A stretch of DNA of 64,000 nucleotides from Bacteroidales bacterium (GTDB lineage Bacteria; Bacteroidota; Bacteroidia; Bacteroidales; Muribaculaceae). The translations under genes and the position numbers were made by a program. Every line of letters starts with the position of its first letter. Within the stretch, counting starts at the first letter, position 1. The stretch lies in NCBI GenBank assembly GCA_030524805.1, contig JAUNFY010000003.1, positions 18,228 through 82,227 on the forward strand. The letters are read 5' to 3'. Shown here one piece after another: positions 1-8,662 of the stretch. The notes beneath the pieces were generated by a model. It did no database searches. It saw only the letters and a list, made by a program, of their open reading frames with translations, and was not told the DNA's origin.

Positions 1-738
1 AATGTGCTCGTCATAATTGGAGTCGTGGCTTTGGTCAGGCCCATCAAGGTGCTTCCATCAGTGATGGTCAACGAACTTGGACTTGTCATTATTTCCTCTC
101 TTGCGCTTCTGGCTATTGGTTGCAGCGATATGCTTGGTGTTGCGGGCATCCGGGAAGTTAGTCGTGTCGATGGCATTTTGTTGTTGTTGTTCTTTGCCAT
201 TTTCTTGCGCTACACTTTCGCGCAGGCTAAAAATGCGGCGGCCGACGACCCTGCCGCTTCCGAGGTCTCTTCTCGTAAGCAGATGAGTGTGTGGAAGGCA
301 ATCATGCTGACTGTTATCGGATTGGCAGGCCTTGTCGTGGGTGGCGACCGCTTTGTGGCCGGTGCTTCCGGGGTGGCGTTGAGCCTCGGAATGAGCGAGG
401 CTATGGTCGGACTTACCATTGTGGCGGCAGGCACCTCATTGCCCGAACTTGCAGCTTCCGTAGCCGCAGCCATTAAGGGCAACCAGGGCATAGCGGTAGG
501 CAATGTGGTGGGAAGCAACATCTTCAATATTTTTTTCGTGCTCGGACTCACGGCCACCATTCGTCCGCTTCCCTTTGGTGGAGTGAGCCATCTTGACCTT
601 GCAGTGATGATGCTCGCCTCTTTGCTGTTCTTCTTTTTCAGCTGGAAAATTGGAAATTGCATCATCAAGCGAAGGGAAGGTGCTGTGCTCGCCGGTGTCT
701 ATGTTGCCTACATCGCTTGGCAAATTCTATCGCTCTGA
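1..738 (+). CDS. Calcium/sodium antiporter (YrbG/CaCA family), 5' end outside window
   Basis: This is the C-terminal part of a K+-independent type Na+/Ca2+ exchanger of the CaCA family, an inner-membrane protein that trades Na+ for Ca2+. The frame is open from base 1, so the gene begins before the window; about 245 residues are visible, against roughly 310-330 in the family. The visible part has several hydrophobic segments, a charged cytoplasmic loop (about residues 76-98) and the second alpha repeat (GLTIVAAGTSLPELAAS, then GNVVGSNIFN), which carries the conserved Glu and Asn ion ligands. The first alpha repeat must lie upstream. A strong hairpin terminator follows at 762-811. Family identity is secure; the ion actually transported is known only from homologues. 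Confidence 0.93.
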   Translation, partial: NVLVIIGVVALVRPIKVLPSVMVNELGLVIISSLALLAIGCSDMLGVAGIREVSRVDGILLLLFFAIFLRYTFAQAKNAAADDPAASEVSSRKQMSVWKAIMLTVIGLAGLVVGGDRFVAGASGVALSLGMSEAMVGLTIVAAGTSLPELAASVAAAIKGNQGIAVGNVVGSNIFNIFFVLGLTATIRPLPFGGVSHLDLAVMMLASLLFFFFSWKIGNCIIKRREGAVLAGVYVAYIAWQILSL

Positions 739-761
739 TTGAAGTTGTATAAACTTATATT

Positions 762-811
762 GCGAAACAATCAACTTTCTGCCCCGAAAGTTGATTGTTT
801 CGCAGATTTTT
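762..811 (+). terminator. Rho-independent terminator after the antiporter gene
   Basis: An 18-bp perfect stem (762-779 with 786-803) encloses a 6-base loop and is followed by a T-rich stretch (807-812). It sits 24 bases after the antiporter stop codon. Its 3' half overlaps the -33 element of the ddl promoter, so termination and restart are packed into 60 bases. Confidence 0.88.
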
Positions 812-821
812 TGTAATTTTG
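791..821 (+). promoter_or_regulatory. Bacteroidetes-type promoter of ddl
   Basis: A -7 element TAATTTTG (814-821) matches TAnnTTTG, with TTG at 791-793 twenty bases upstream as a partial -33 element. The predicted start is near 828, which gives a leader of about 100 bases before ddl. Confidence 0.6.
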
Positions 822-930
822 CATTTTGAAGAGTTTGGTGTCCGTATGCTCCGGGATTCGGATGCCTTGCGTTTTCTTAACTACTTAACCCTTTAATCCT
901 TAAGTTCAGAATCCGGAACTTAAAAATGAA

Positions 931-2127
931 ATGAAAACCAACGTAGCAGTATTTTTCGGTGGCCGAAGTGTGGAACATGAGATTTCCGTGATTTCGGCAT
1001 TGCAGGCCATCAATGCGTTCAATCAGGAAAAGTACAACGTAGTTCCAATATATATCAGCAAGAAAGGTCGCTGGTTCACCGGTTCCAACCTTTTCAACAT
1101 CAACAACTACCGCGATATGGATGCGCTTGAGAGAAATGCCGAGGAGGTGTTCATGCGTCCCGAATATGGCGATTTCAATCTCTATCGTGTCAACACTAAA
1201 AGCGGGTTCTTTTCTAAAAAAGATCCTGTAGTGGCAGAACTTCACGCCGCAATTCCGGTGCTTCACGGCACCAACGGGGAGGATGGCGTCTTCGAAGGAC
1301 TGCTCGAGACCATCGGTATACCCTTCGCCGGTTGCAACACCCTCAGTTCTGCCAATGGCATGGACAAGATCACCATGAAGATGATTCTCCGCGAATCGGG
1401 TGTTCCAGTGGTGGATTATGTTTGGTTCACCGATAAGCAGTGGAGCGCCAAGCGAGATGCCTTCATCGAGGAGGTGGAGAAGAAAATCGGTTATCCGGTC
1501 ATAGTGAAACCTGCCAACCTCGGTTCGAGCGTAGGCATCGGCAAGGCTGCCGACCGCGCGCAGCTCATCGAAAAAGTCGACAATGCCTGCCGTTTTTCAC
1601 AGCGCATCATCGTCGAGCACATGATTGAAAAAATGAAGGAGATCAACTGCTCCGTGCTCGGTGATTGCGACGATCACCAGCCTTCTGTTTGCGAGGAGCC
1701 TATTTCGAAAGGCGATTTCCTCAGCTACGATGAAAAATACCGTGGCGGCAACGAGGGCATGGCGGCCAGCGAGAAGAGGATTCCTGCTGATCTCCCCGAC
1801 GAAACAGCCAAAAGGGTGCAGCATCTTGCATGCGAGACCTTCAGAGTCCTTTCATGCCATGGCGTGAGTCGTGTCGATGTCATGATTGATGAAAGCGACA
1901 ATCAGATCTACGTCAACGAGATAAATACAATTCCCGGTAGCCTTTCATATTATCTTTGGGAAGCATCCGGAATAAGGTTCGACGAACTCATGGACCGCCT
2001 CGTACAGCTCGCACTGAAGAGAAAACGTGAAGTGGAGCGGAAGACCTTCAGTTACGACCGCAACATTTTTGCCCTCGGTGGTGGCGGCAAAGGTGGAAAA
2101 CTCGGCACAAAAGGCGCCAAAGCCTGA
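931..2127 (+). CDS. ddl: D-alanine--D-alanine ligase
   Basis: This cytoplasmic ATP-grasp enzyme joins two D-Ala residues to make the dipeptide end of the peptidoglycan stem. The N-terminus carries FGGRSVEHEIS with the substrate-orienting Glu at about residue 15. The ATP-binding strand is PVIVKPANLGSSVGIGK, and the metal ligands lie in EINTIPGSLSYYLW near residue 330. At 398 residues it belongs to the longer Ddl type. The last 15 or so residues form a Gly/Lys-rich tail (ALGGGGKGGKLG), probably unstructured. The ATG at 931 is chosen because the FGG motif follows directly. It has its own promoter and is separated from ileS by 88 bases, so it may be monocistronic. Confidence 0.95.
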   Translation: MKTNVAVFFGGRSVEHEISVISALQAINAFNQEKYNVVPIYISKKGRWFTGSNLFNINNYRDMDALERNAEEVFMRPEYGDFNLYRVNTKSGFFSKKDPVVAELHAAIPVLHGTNGEDGVFEGLLETIGIPFAGCNTLSSANGMDKITMKMILRESGVPVVDYVWFTDKQWSAKRDAFIEEVEKKIGYPVIVKPANLGSSVGIGKAADRAQLIEKVDNACRFSQRIIVEHMIEKMKEINCSVLGDCDDHQPSVCEEPISKGDFLSYDEKYRGGNEGMAASEKRIPADLPDETAKRVQHLACETFRVLSCHGVSRVDVMIDESDNQIYVNEINTIPGSLSYYLWEASGIRFDELMDRLVQLALKRKREVERKTFSYDRNIFALGGGGKGGKLGTKGAKA

Positions 2128-2215
2128 TACCATGCCGAAGGAAAGCTATCGGCACTGATGCCGGTAGGTTCCTCCAATAGTAATCGACAATATTAAAGCA
2201 ACGCTATAGCAATAT

Positions 2216-5200
2216 ATGAAAAAGTTTACTGAATACGACAGCCCGCTCAACCTCTCGCAAGTAAATCGCGAGGTACTTGAGCAGTGGGACCGACAGAATC
2301 TATTCGAGACTTCGATGGATGTGCGCAAGGGATGCCCTACTTTCGTTTTCTTCGAAGGCCCTCCCTCTGCAAATGGTATGCCCGGTATCCATCATGTGAT
2401 GGCACGCACCATCAAGGATATCTTCTGCCGTTATAAAACCATGAAAGGCTTCCATGTGAAGCGTAAGGCCGGATGGGACACTCATGGCCTCCCCGTGGAA
2501 CTTGGAGTCGAGAAGACTCTCGGTATCACTAAGGAAGACATCGGTAAGAAAATTACCGTTGAGGAATATAATGCAGCCTGCCGCCGCGAGGTGATGAAAT
2601 ACACCCGGGAATGGACCGATCTTACTCACAAGATGGGCTATTGGGTGGATCTGGAAAACCCCTATATCACCTACGACAACGCTTACATCGAATCTGTATG
2701 GTGGCTTCTCAGACAGCTCTACGACAAGGGCTTCCTTTACAAAGGATACACCATCCAGCCTTATTCGCCCGCTGCCGGTACCGGCCTTTCCAGCCATGAA
2801 CTTAATCAGCCCGGTTGCTACCGCGATGTGAAGGACACCACTGTGACTGCCCTTTTCAAGATCAGCGAGCCTAAAGATGAGATGAAAGGGTGGGGCGATG
2901 CCTATTTCATGGCATGGACCACTACTCCCTGGACCCTCCCCTCGAATACCGCTCTCTGCGTCGGCCCCAAATTCGATTATGTAGCCGTGCGCACCTTCAA
3001 TCCCTACAGTGGCGCTCCAATCACTGTCGTGATGGCTGAGATTCTTTTGCCATCCTACTTCAAGGCCGGTGCTGATCAGATTTCGCTTGCCGACTACAAG
3101 CAGGGCGACAAGGTGGTACCCTACGAGATTGTAGGCCGCTGGAAAGGTAGTGAACTCGTCGGCATGCGCTATGCTCAGCTCATGCCATGGGTGAAACCGG
3201 TGGAGAAAGTAGGCGAATTCGCTCCCGATTTCGTGAAGCGCTATGCAGCCGCCCATCCCGACAGATGTTTTGAAGTCGGCACCGACCGTTTCGTTGAAAT
3301 GGCTTCCGAAGCTTTCCGCGTGATACCAGGCGATTATGTCACCACCGACGACGGTACTGGTATCGTGCACATCGCGCCCACTTTTGGTGCCGACGATGCC
3401 AAGGTGGCCAAGGCTGCCGACATCCCGTCGCTCTTCATGATCAACCGTCGTGGAGAGACCCGTCCCATGGTGGACCTTACCGGTAAATATTACACCATCG
3501 ATGAACTCGCTCCCGAATTTGTCGATAAATGTGTCGATGTGGCTCTTTATGGCAACCATGCCGGTTGCTTCGTGAAGAATGCTTACGATCCGAAATATAA
3601 TGTCGACGGCAAGTTCAATGAGGAGGCTGCGTCTAAGGATGAAGACCTCAATATCGTGATATGCATGGAGATGAAGCAGGCTGGTGAAGCTTTCAGAATC
3701 GAAAAGCATGTCCACAACTATCCTCATTGCTGGCGCACCGACAAGCCCGTGCTTTATTATCCGCTCGACAGCTGGTTTATCCGCACTCCCCAGGCTCGCG
3801 AACGACTGATCGAACTCAATAAGACCATCAAGTGGAAACCGGAAGCTACCGGCACCGGACGTTTCGGCAAGTGGCTCGAAAATGTGCAGGACTGGAACCT
3901 CAGCCGCTCTCGCTACTGGGGCACTCCGCTCCCCATCTGGCGCACCGAAGACGGCAAGGAAGAAATCTGCATCGGCAGTTATCAGGAACTCTACGATGAG
4001 ATTGAGAAAGCCGTTGCCGCCGGAGTCATGAAGGAGAATTCGTTTGCAGCCAAGGGTTTTGTACCGGGCGACTATTCGAAGGAAAACTACGATAAGATTG
4101 ATCCTCATCGCCCCTATGTCGATGAAATCACTCTCGTTTCAAAGAGCGGACGTCCGATGCACCGTGAGCTCGACCTCATCGATGTATGGTTCGACAGCGG
4201 CGCAATGCCGTATGCGCAGTGCCACTATCCGTTCGAGAACAAAGAGGCTCTTGACAGCCATGAGATATATCCCGCCGATTTCATTGCCGAAGGTGTCGAC
4301 CAGACAAGAGGATGGTTCTTCACTCTTCATGCCATCGCCGGCATGGTGTTCGACTCTGTTAGCTATAAGGCTGTGATTTCCAACGGTCTTGTGCTTGATA
4401 AGAATGGCAACAAGATGAGCAAGCGTCTCGGCAATGCCATCGATCCGTTTGGCAACATCGATAAGTTCGGCAGCGACCCCGTGCGCTGGTATATGATTTC
4501 CAACTCTTCACCCTGGGATAATCTGAAATATGATGAGGAAGGTGTTGCCGAGGTCAGCCGCAAACTTTTCGCCACGCTCTACAACACTTATAAGTTCTTC
4601 GCTCAGTATGCCAATGTGGATGGTTTCACCGGTGAGGAGCCTCAGGTTCCCGTAGCCGAACGTCCCGAAATCGACCGTTGGGTGCTTTCTCTGCTCAATA
4701 CGCTGATAGGTGAGGTGCAGGCCGACCTTGATGACTACGAGCCCACAAAAGCGGCCCGCGCCATCGAATCGTTTGTCAGCGACAACCTTTCCAACTGGTA
4801 TGTACGTCTCAATCGCAAGCGCTTCTGGGCTGGCGAGATGGATCAGGATAAACTGTCGGCTTACCAGACTCTCTACACTTGCCTGAAGACAGTTGCCTTG
4901 TTGATGGCTCCGTTCGCTCCCTTCTATGCCGACCGCCTGTTCGGCGATCTTCAGGGTGCTTCCGGAGAAGGCAGCGGATATGCCTCCGTGCATCTTGCCG
5001 ACTTCCCTGTGGCTGACCCCGCTCTTGTGGATCCGGCGCTCGAACGCAGGATGGCTCTTGCTCAGATACAGACCTCGCTCGTGCTCGCTCTTCGTCGTAA
5101 GGTCAACATCAAGGTGCGTCAGCCGCTCAGCCAGCTCCTCGTGCCCGCTATGGATGCCGCGCAGAAAGCCGACTTCGAGGCTATGGCTCAGTTGGTGGCT

Positions 5201-5776
5201 TCCGAAGTGAATGTGAAGGAAGTTAAAGTGGTCGACAATGAGCAGTCTGGACTCGTGAAGAAAGTGAAAGCAGACTTCAAGAAACTTGGCCCTCGCTATG
5301 GCAAGATAATGAAGGATCTCGGCAAAGCCATAACCACTATGTCGGCCGAACGCATCGCAATGCTCGAGAGAGACGGAAGTATCGCGTTCGAGGAACTCCC
5401 CGGTTGCCCGGTTGTCACTTCCGACGACGTGGAGATCATCCCCGAAGACGTTCCCGGATGGCTTGTGGCCAACGAAGGTAATGTGACCGTGGCTCTTGAT
5501 GTCACTGTCACCGATGAGCTCCGCAACGAGGGTCTCGCACGCGAACTCATCAACCGTATTCAGAATATCCGCAAGGAGTCTGACTTCGCCATCACCGACA
5601 GGGTGAAGGTGACACTCTCGGATATTCCTGAAGTGGCTGCATGTATGGCTGAATATAAGGATTACATTGCTTCGCAGGTGCTTGCCGACTCGATCACGCT
5701 CGCGGCCGACGTTCCTGCGCCTGCTAAAGAACTTGATATCGACGGCATGAAAGTTTATGCCAACGTAGTGCGCTGA
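2216..5776 (+). CDS. ileS: Isoleucyl-tRNA synthetase
   Basis: IleRS charges tRNA-Ile with isoleucine in the cytoplasm. At 1186 residues it is much longer than the E. coli enzyme (938) and resembles the eukaryote-like IleRS2 group. The HIGH motif appears in the lineage variant GPPSANGMPGIHHV (residues about 48-61). The editing domain occupies roughly 200-460, with the TTTPWTLPSN motif near residue 240. The KMSKS loop reads NKMSKRLGNAID near residue 733. The C-terminal half holds the anticodon-binding helical domain and ends with the RNEGLARELINRIQNIRKES segment; I see no C-terminal zinc-finger cysteines. The lspA start follows the stop codon by one base, so ileS, lspA and the DUF4296 gene form one operon. 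IleRS2 enzymes are often mupirocin-tolerant; whether this one is remains inference. Confidence 0.97.
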   Translation: MKKFTEYDSPLNLSQVNREVLEQWDRQNLFETSMDVRKGCPTFVFFEGPPSANGMPGIHHVMARTIKDIFCRYKTMKGFHVKRKAGWDTHGLPVELGVEKTLGITKEDIGKKITVEEYNAACRREVMKYTREWTDLTHKMGYWVDLENPYITYDNAYIESVWWLLRQLYDKGFLYKGYTIQPYSPAAGTGLSSHELNQPGCYRDVKDTTVTALFKISEPKDEMKGWGDAYFMAWTTTPWTLPSNTALCVGPKFDYVAVRTFNPYSGAPITVVMAEILLPSYFKAGADQISLADYKQGDKVVPYEIVGRWKGSELVGMRYAQLMPWVKPVEKVGEFAPDFVKRYAAAHPDRCFEVGTDRFVEMASEAFRVIPGDYVTTDDGTGIVHIAPTFGADDAKVAKAADIPSLFMINRRGETRPMVDLTGKYYTIDELAPEFVDKCVDVALYGNHAGCFVKNAYDPKYNVDGKFNEEAASKDEDLNIVICMEMKQAGEAFRIEKHVHNYPHCWRTDKPVLYYPLDSWFIRTPQARERLIELNKTIKWKPEATGTGRFGKWLENVQDWNLSRSRYWGTPLPIWRTEDGKEEICIGSYQELYDEIEKAVAAGVMKENSFAAKGFVPGDYSKENYDKIDPHRPYVDEITLVSKSGRPMHRELDLIDVWFDSGAMPYAQCHYPFENKEALDSHEIYPADFIAEGVDQTRGWFFTLHAIAGMVFDSVSYKAVISNGLVLDKNGNKMSKRLGNAIDPFGNIDKFGSDPVRWYMISNSSPWDNLKYDEEGVAEVSRKLFATLYNTYKFFAQYANVDGFTGEEPQVPVAERPEIDRWVLSLLNTLIGEVQADLDDYEPTKAARAIESFVSDNLSNWYVRLNRKRFWAGEMDQDKLSAYQTLYTCLKTVALLMAPFAPFYADRLFGDLQGASGEGSGYASVHLADFPVADPALVDPALERRMALAQIQTSLVLALRRKVNIKVRQPLSQLLVPAMDAAQKADFEAMAQLVASEVNVKEVKVVDNEQSGLVKKVKADFKKLGPRYGKIMKDLGKAITTMSAERIAMLERDGSIAFEELPGCPVVTSDDVEIIPEDVPGWLVANEGNVTVALDVTVTDELRNEGLARELINRIQNIRKESDFAITDRVKVTLSDIPEVAACMAEYKDYIASQVLADSITLAADVPAPAKELDIDGMKVYANVVR

Positions 5777-5777
5777 T

Positions 5778-6467
5778 ATGTCCCACATCAACAATAATGC
5801 CATCACCGGCCGGCCTAACCGCAATGTAGGCTGGCTGGTGACTTGCTTGATATTCCTGATTGTGATTGTAGATCAGGTCTCGAAGTTCTATGTCAAGACC
5901 CATTTCTATCTTGGTGAGGCTTACGAGGTCTTTCCGTGGTTTCAGATACGTTTTATCGAAAACAACGGCATGGCTTTCGGAATGGAACTTTTCAGCAAAT
6001 ATCTGCTCACTTTCGGACGTATAGCCGCCGTGGTCTTCTTCGTGTGGTTCATCAGGAAGGCTTTGCGCACCATACGTCTGCGCACCGGATTTTTCATCGC
6101 GGGAGCCATGATTATAGCCGGAGCGGCAGGCAATATTTTCGATTGCGTCTTTTATGGCGAGATCTTCAACAATCCGTTCCCCCCGGCTCATGCGCAGTTC
6201 CTGCCGCCGGGCGGAGGATATGCCGGTTGGTTTGAAGGAAAGGTCGTCGATATGCTGTATTTCCCGTTCTTTTCCTTCACATGGCCCGGTTGGATTCCGG
6301 TTTTGGGCGGACGAGAGTTCGAGTTCTTTCAGTATATTTTCAATATCGCTGATTCCTCGATATGTGTCGGAGTGGCTTTGCTGCTTATCTTCTACAGTTC
6401 CGACTGCTCCAAGGCTTTCAGTGTTGTGATGTCGGATAAGCCCGCCAAAGTCGACGCCGGCCTATGA
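5778..6467 (+). CDS. lspA: Lipoprotein signal peptidase (signal peptidase II)
   Basis: LspA is an inner-membrane aspartyl protease that cleaves the signal peptide of prolipoproteins ahead of the lipidated Cys. Four hydrophobic segments are visible (about 18-35, 78-95, 103-122, 187-206). The conserved boxes are FIENNGMAFGM (59-69), GNIFDCVFYGE (118-128), GKVVDM with catalytic Asp158, and FNIADSSI with catalytic Asp192. The GNxxDR box has Cys in place of Arg, and a Pro/Gly-rich insert of about 25 residues follows it, which explains the length of 229 against about 165 in E. coli. The gene lies one base after ileS and overlaps the next gene, itself a lipoprotein, by four bases (ATGA). Confidence 0.95.
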   Translation: MSHINNNAITGRPNRNVGWLVTCLIFLIVIVDQVSKFYVKTHFYLGEAYEVFPWFQIRFIENNGMAFGMELFSKYLLTFGRIAAVVFFVWFIRKALRTIRLRTGFFIAGAMIIAGAAGNIFDCVFYGEIFNNPFPPAHAQFLPPGGGYAGWFEGKVVDMLYFPFFSFTWPGWIPVLGGREFEFFQYIFNIADSSICVGVALLLIFYSSDCSKAFSVVMSDKPAKVDAGL

Positions 6468-7366
6468 AACGTCTTCCTGTCATATTTCTAGTTTCTGCCA
6501 TGATGGTCGCCTGTTCCGACCGTCCGGCCGATATCATACCTGAAAGTGAGATGGTGGAGATTCTGGCCGATATTCAGATTGCGGAGGCCTATGAGCGCAA
6601 TGGCAACGCCGGTCCGGAATTCAACGGTGCTAACCGTGAGCTTATCGGCCGCGGGGTGCTCATGGATCATGGCGTGTCGGTTGAAGAGATGGATTCCACT
6701 CTGGCCTGGTATGGCAGAAACATGGATGAATATTCCAAGCTTTATAAGAAAGTCGACCAGCGTCTTGCCGCGTTGCAGCAGAAGTATGCGAAAGCGGCAG
6801 GCGAAAGCGACAATGGTGGCCCCAGCACTGATCTTTGGCCCTACGGACGCCACCTCGTTGTCGACCGCAATCAGCTCACTCAGGGATTGGTGGTCAATAT
6901 CCAGCTTCCCGATATCTCGCCGGGCGACCGCTTGATGTGGAAGATGCGTACTCATGGGGCTACAAGACGAAGGTTGATTCTCGGTGTGGACTACGACGAC
7001 GGCCGCTCGGAAATAGTCGACAACTCCAACAGCAGTCCTGAATTATGGGTGGAGACAAGTCTTCAGACCGACACCCTCGCCAAAGTGAAGCGCATTTTCG
7101 CCATGCTTGATGTGGAGCACACCGTGCCGAGGGTATTCATCGATAGCATTCAGTTGCTTCATTATCCTTTCAGCATCGAGGAATTCCACAAAAGTGGTTA
7201 TCAGCGTAAGATAGGTGCCCCTGCGAGAAAGATCGTTGAAGTGGAAGATTCCACAAAAAAGGAAAAACAGGACACTTTGGCCGTTGCTCCTCCTGCTGAG
7301 TCGGCAAATGCGGAAAGACTTAATCTTCAGCCACAAACCAAGACCCCGGCAAAACGGACAAAATAG
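6464..7366 (+). CDS. DUF4296 domain lipoprotein
   Basis: The protein has 300 residues and a lipoprotein signal peptide ending at a lipobox with Cys17 (MMVAC). The N-terminal 100 residues (PESEMVEILADIQIAEAY onward) match the DUF4296 pattern known downstream of lspA in Bacteroidetes. Residues about 120-255 look like a beta-rich domain, and the C-terminal 45 residues are low-complexity (Lys, Pro, Thr), probably a flexible tail. Function is unknown. It overlaps lspA by four bases, so the two are translationally coupled, and LspA would be its own processing enzyme. The next gene lies beyond an inverted repeat. Confidence 0.85.
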   Translation: MKRLPVIFLVSAMMVACSDRPADIIPESEMVEILADIQIAEAYERNGNAGPEFNGANRELIGRGVLMDHGVSVEEMDSTLAWYGRNMDEYSKLYKKVDQRLAALQQKYAKAAGESDNGGPSTDLWPYGRHLVVDRNQLTQGLVVNIQLPDISPGDRLMWKMRTHGATRRRLILGVDYDDGRSEIVDNSNSSPELWVETSLQTDTLAKVKRIFAMLDVEHTVPRVFIDSIQLLHYPFSIEEFHKSGYQRKIGAPARKIVEVEDSTKKEKQDTLAVAPPAESANAERLNLQPQTKTPAKRTK

Positions 7367-7395
7367 CGGAACCCTGCCGGCTGAATGAAACATTG

Positions 7396-7447
7396 AGTGG
7401 ATAAGTTTGTTTTAAGTTAAAATTAAGCAAACTTATCCACTTTTATT
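7396..7447 (+). terminator. Inverted repeat: probable terminator with an embedded promoter -7 element
   Basis: Arms of 14 bases (7396-7409 and 7428-7441) are perfectly complementary around an 18-base A/T-rich spacer, followed by a short T-rich tail. The 5' arm contains TAAGTTTG (7402-7409), an exact Bacteroidetes -7 element, and by symmetry the minus strand carries the same motif in the other arm. No -33 TTTG is evident. I read it as the ileS operon terminator that also starts transcription of the barrel gene; a repressor site is an alternative. Confidence 0.6.
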
Positions 7448-8662
7448 ATGTCTGACAGCTATAAATATCAAAAAGTATTGATCGCAATTATGATTGCGGT
7501 GTCTTCTGCTTTTGTCATGACAGCTGCCGATGAAGTGCCGGCATCTAAAGATGGTATCACCATCATCACTCCCGCCAGGCGCTTCCCGATGGACTCTGTC
7601 AGACCAAAGAGAAACCTCATTGAAAAGATTAAATACTATTTCGATCATACCAACGACGTCAAGCAGGACTACAAGAAATTTGACTGGTCCGTGATCGGCG
7701 GTCCCTACTATTCTTCCGATGTTCATTTCGGAATAGGTCTGGTAGCTTCTGCTCAGTATCGCACTTCGATGAGCGATTCACTTCTGCGCCCCTCCAACGC
7801 TGCGGTTAAGGCACAGATATCCACAACTCTTTTCTATTCTTTCTCGCTCTCCGGCGAGCATATCTTTCCCGGCAATCACTGGATCATCGACTACAAGGTG
7901 AAGTTCCAGTCGCTCCCCACTTATTTCTGGGGTATCGGTTACAGTAATGCACGCGACGACATTAAAAGCAAATACAAGGAGCTGAGCGTGATTTCACACG
8001 CCGATTTCCTTTACCACCCTTGGGATTCCTGGTATGTCGGACCTTCCGTTGATTTCAACTACTTCACCACCCGCGACAGAAAAGACAACCTTAACCTCTG
8101 GGACTCCATGCAGCTTAAGAATACTGTCTTTGGCGTCGGTATGAAGCTTTCATTCGATACCCGCGACAATGTCACGGGACCCAACCGCGGGTGGCTGCTT
8201 TCGCTCGCCCAGCGCTTTTATCCAAGGGCTCTCGGCAACAACAATCATTCATTTTCATCCACCGAATTTGAATTGTGCAATTATCAGGCGCTCTGGAAAG
8301 GTGCTACTTTGGCATCGCGTCTGCATGGAAATTTCACCTACGGCAAAACTCCCTGGAGCATGATGCCCACTTTCGGCGATGTCGCCATGCGAGGCTACTA
8401 CTATGGCCGATACCGCGACAAGTGTGAGGCTGACATCACTTTTGAGCTCAGGCAGAAAGTATGGCGGCGCAACGGGCTCGCCTTATGGATTGGTGCCGCG
8501 CAGGTCGCTCCCGACCTCAAGCATTTCACTTTTAATAAGATTCTTCCGAATATAGGTATAGGATACAGATGGGAATTTAAGAAAAATGTCAATGTCCGTG
8601 TTGATTTCGGCATTGGCAAAGGTACTACAGGTTTTGAATTCAATATCAATGAAGCATTCTGA
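7448..8662 (+). CDS. BamA/TamA-family outer membrane beta-barrel protein
   Basis: This 404-residue protein has a signal peptide (hydrophobic core about 10-26, cleavage near AAD) and a C-terminal Omp85-type barrel (bacterial surface antigen domain) from about residue 78 to the end. Supporting marks are alternating aromatic/polar beta strands, the SFDTRDN segment, the barrel motif MRGYYYGRYRDK that resembles the RGF/RGY signature of lid loop 6, and a terminal Phe (NEAF) as in an outer-membrane beta-signal. No POTRA repeats are visible in the short N-terminal part, so it is not the essential BamA. The ATG at 7448 gives a proper signal peptide n-region; a second ATG at 7490 would truncate it. It overlaps the next gene by 14 bases. 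Its substrate or role is unknown. Confidence 0.85.
   Translation: MSDSYKYQKVLIAIMIAVSSAFVMTAADEVPASKDGITIITPARRFPMDSVRPKRNLIEKIKYYFDHTNDVKQDYKKFDWSVIGGPYYSSDVHFGIGLVASAQYRTSMSDSLLRPSNAAVKAQISTTLFYSFSLSGEHIFPGNHWIIDYKVKFQSLPTYFWGIGYSNARDDIKSKYKELSVISHADFLYHPWDSWYVGPSVDFNYFTTRDRKDNLNLWDSMQLKNTVFGVGMKLSFDTRDNVTGPNRGWLLSLAQRFYPRALGNNNHSFSSTEFELCNYQALWKGATLASRLHGNFTYGKTPWSMMPTFGDVAMRGYYYGRYRDKCEADITFELRQKVWRRNGLALWIGAAQVAPDLKHFTFNKILPNIGIGYRWEFKKNVNVRVDFGIGKGTTGFEFNINEAF

Noticed and set aside
2128-2215. T-box or other leader in front of ileS
   Set aside because: Only 88 bases separate ddl and ileS; no T-box sequence, specifier stem or terminator hairpin with a T run is visible.
2300-4108. 602-residue open frame opposite ileS, and similar long frames opposite ileS (4508-5824), glnN (31940-33724) and htpG (47468-48976)
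   Set aside because: They lie wholly antisense to clear enzymes, have no recognisable motifs and odd composition (His/Phe/Ile-rich), and are explained by codon bias of the real genes.
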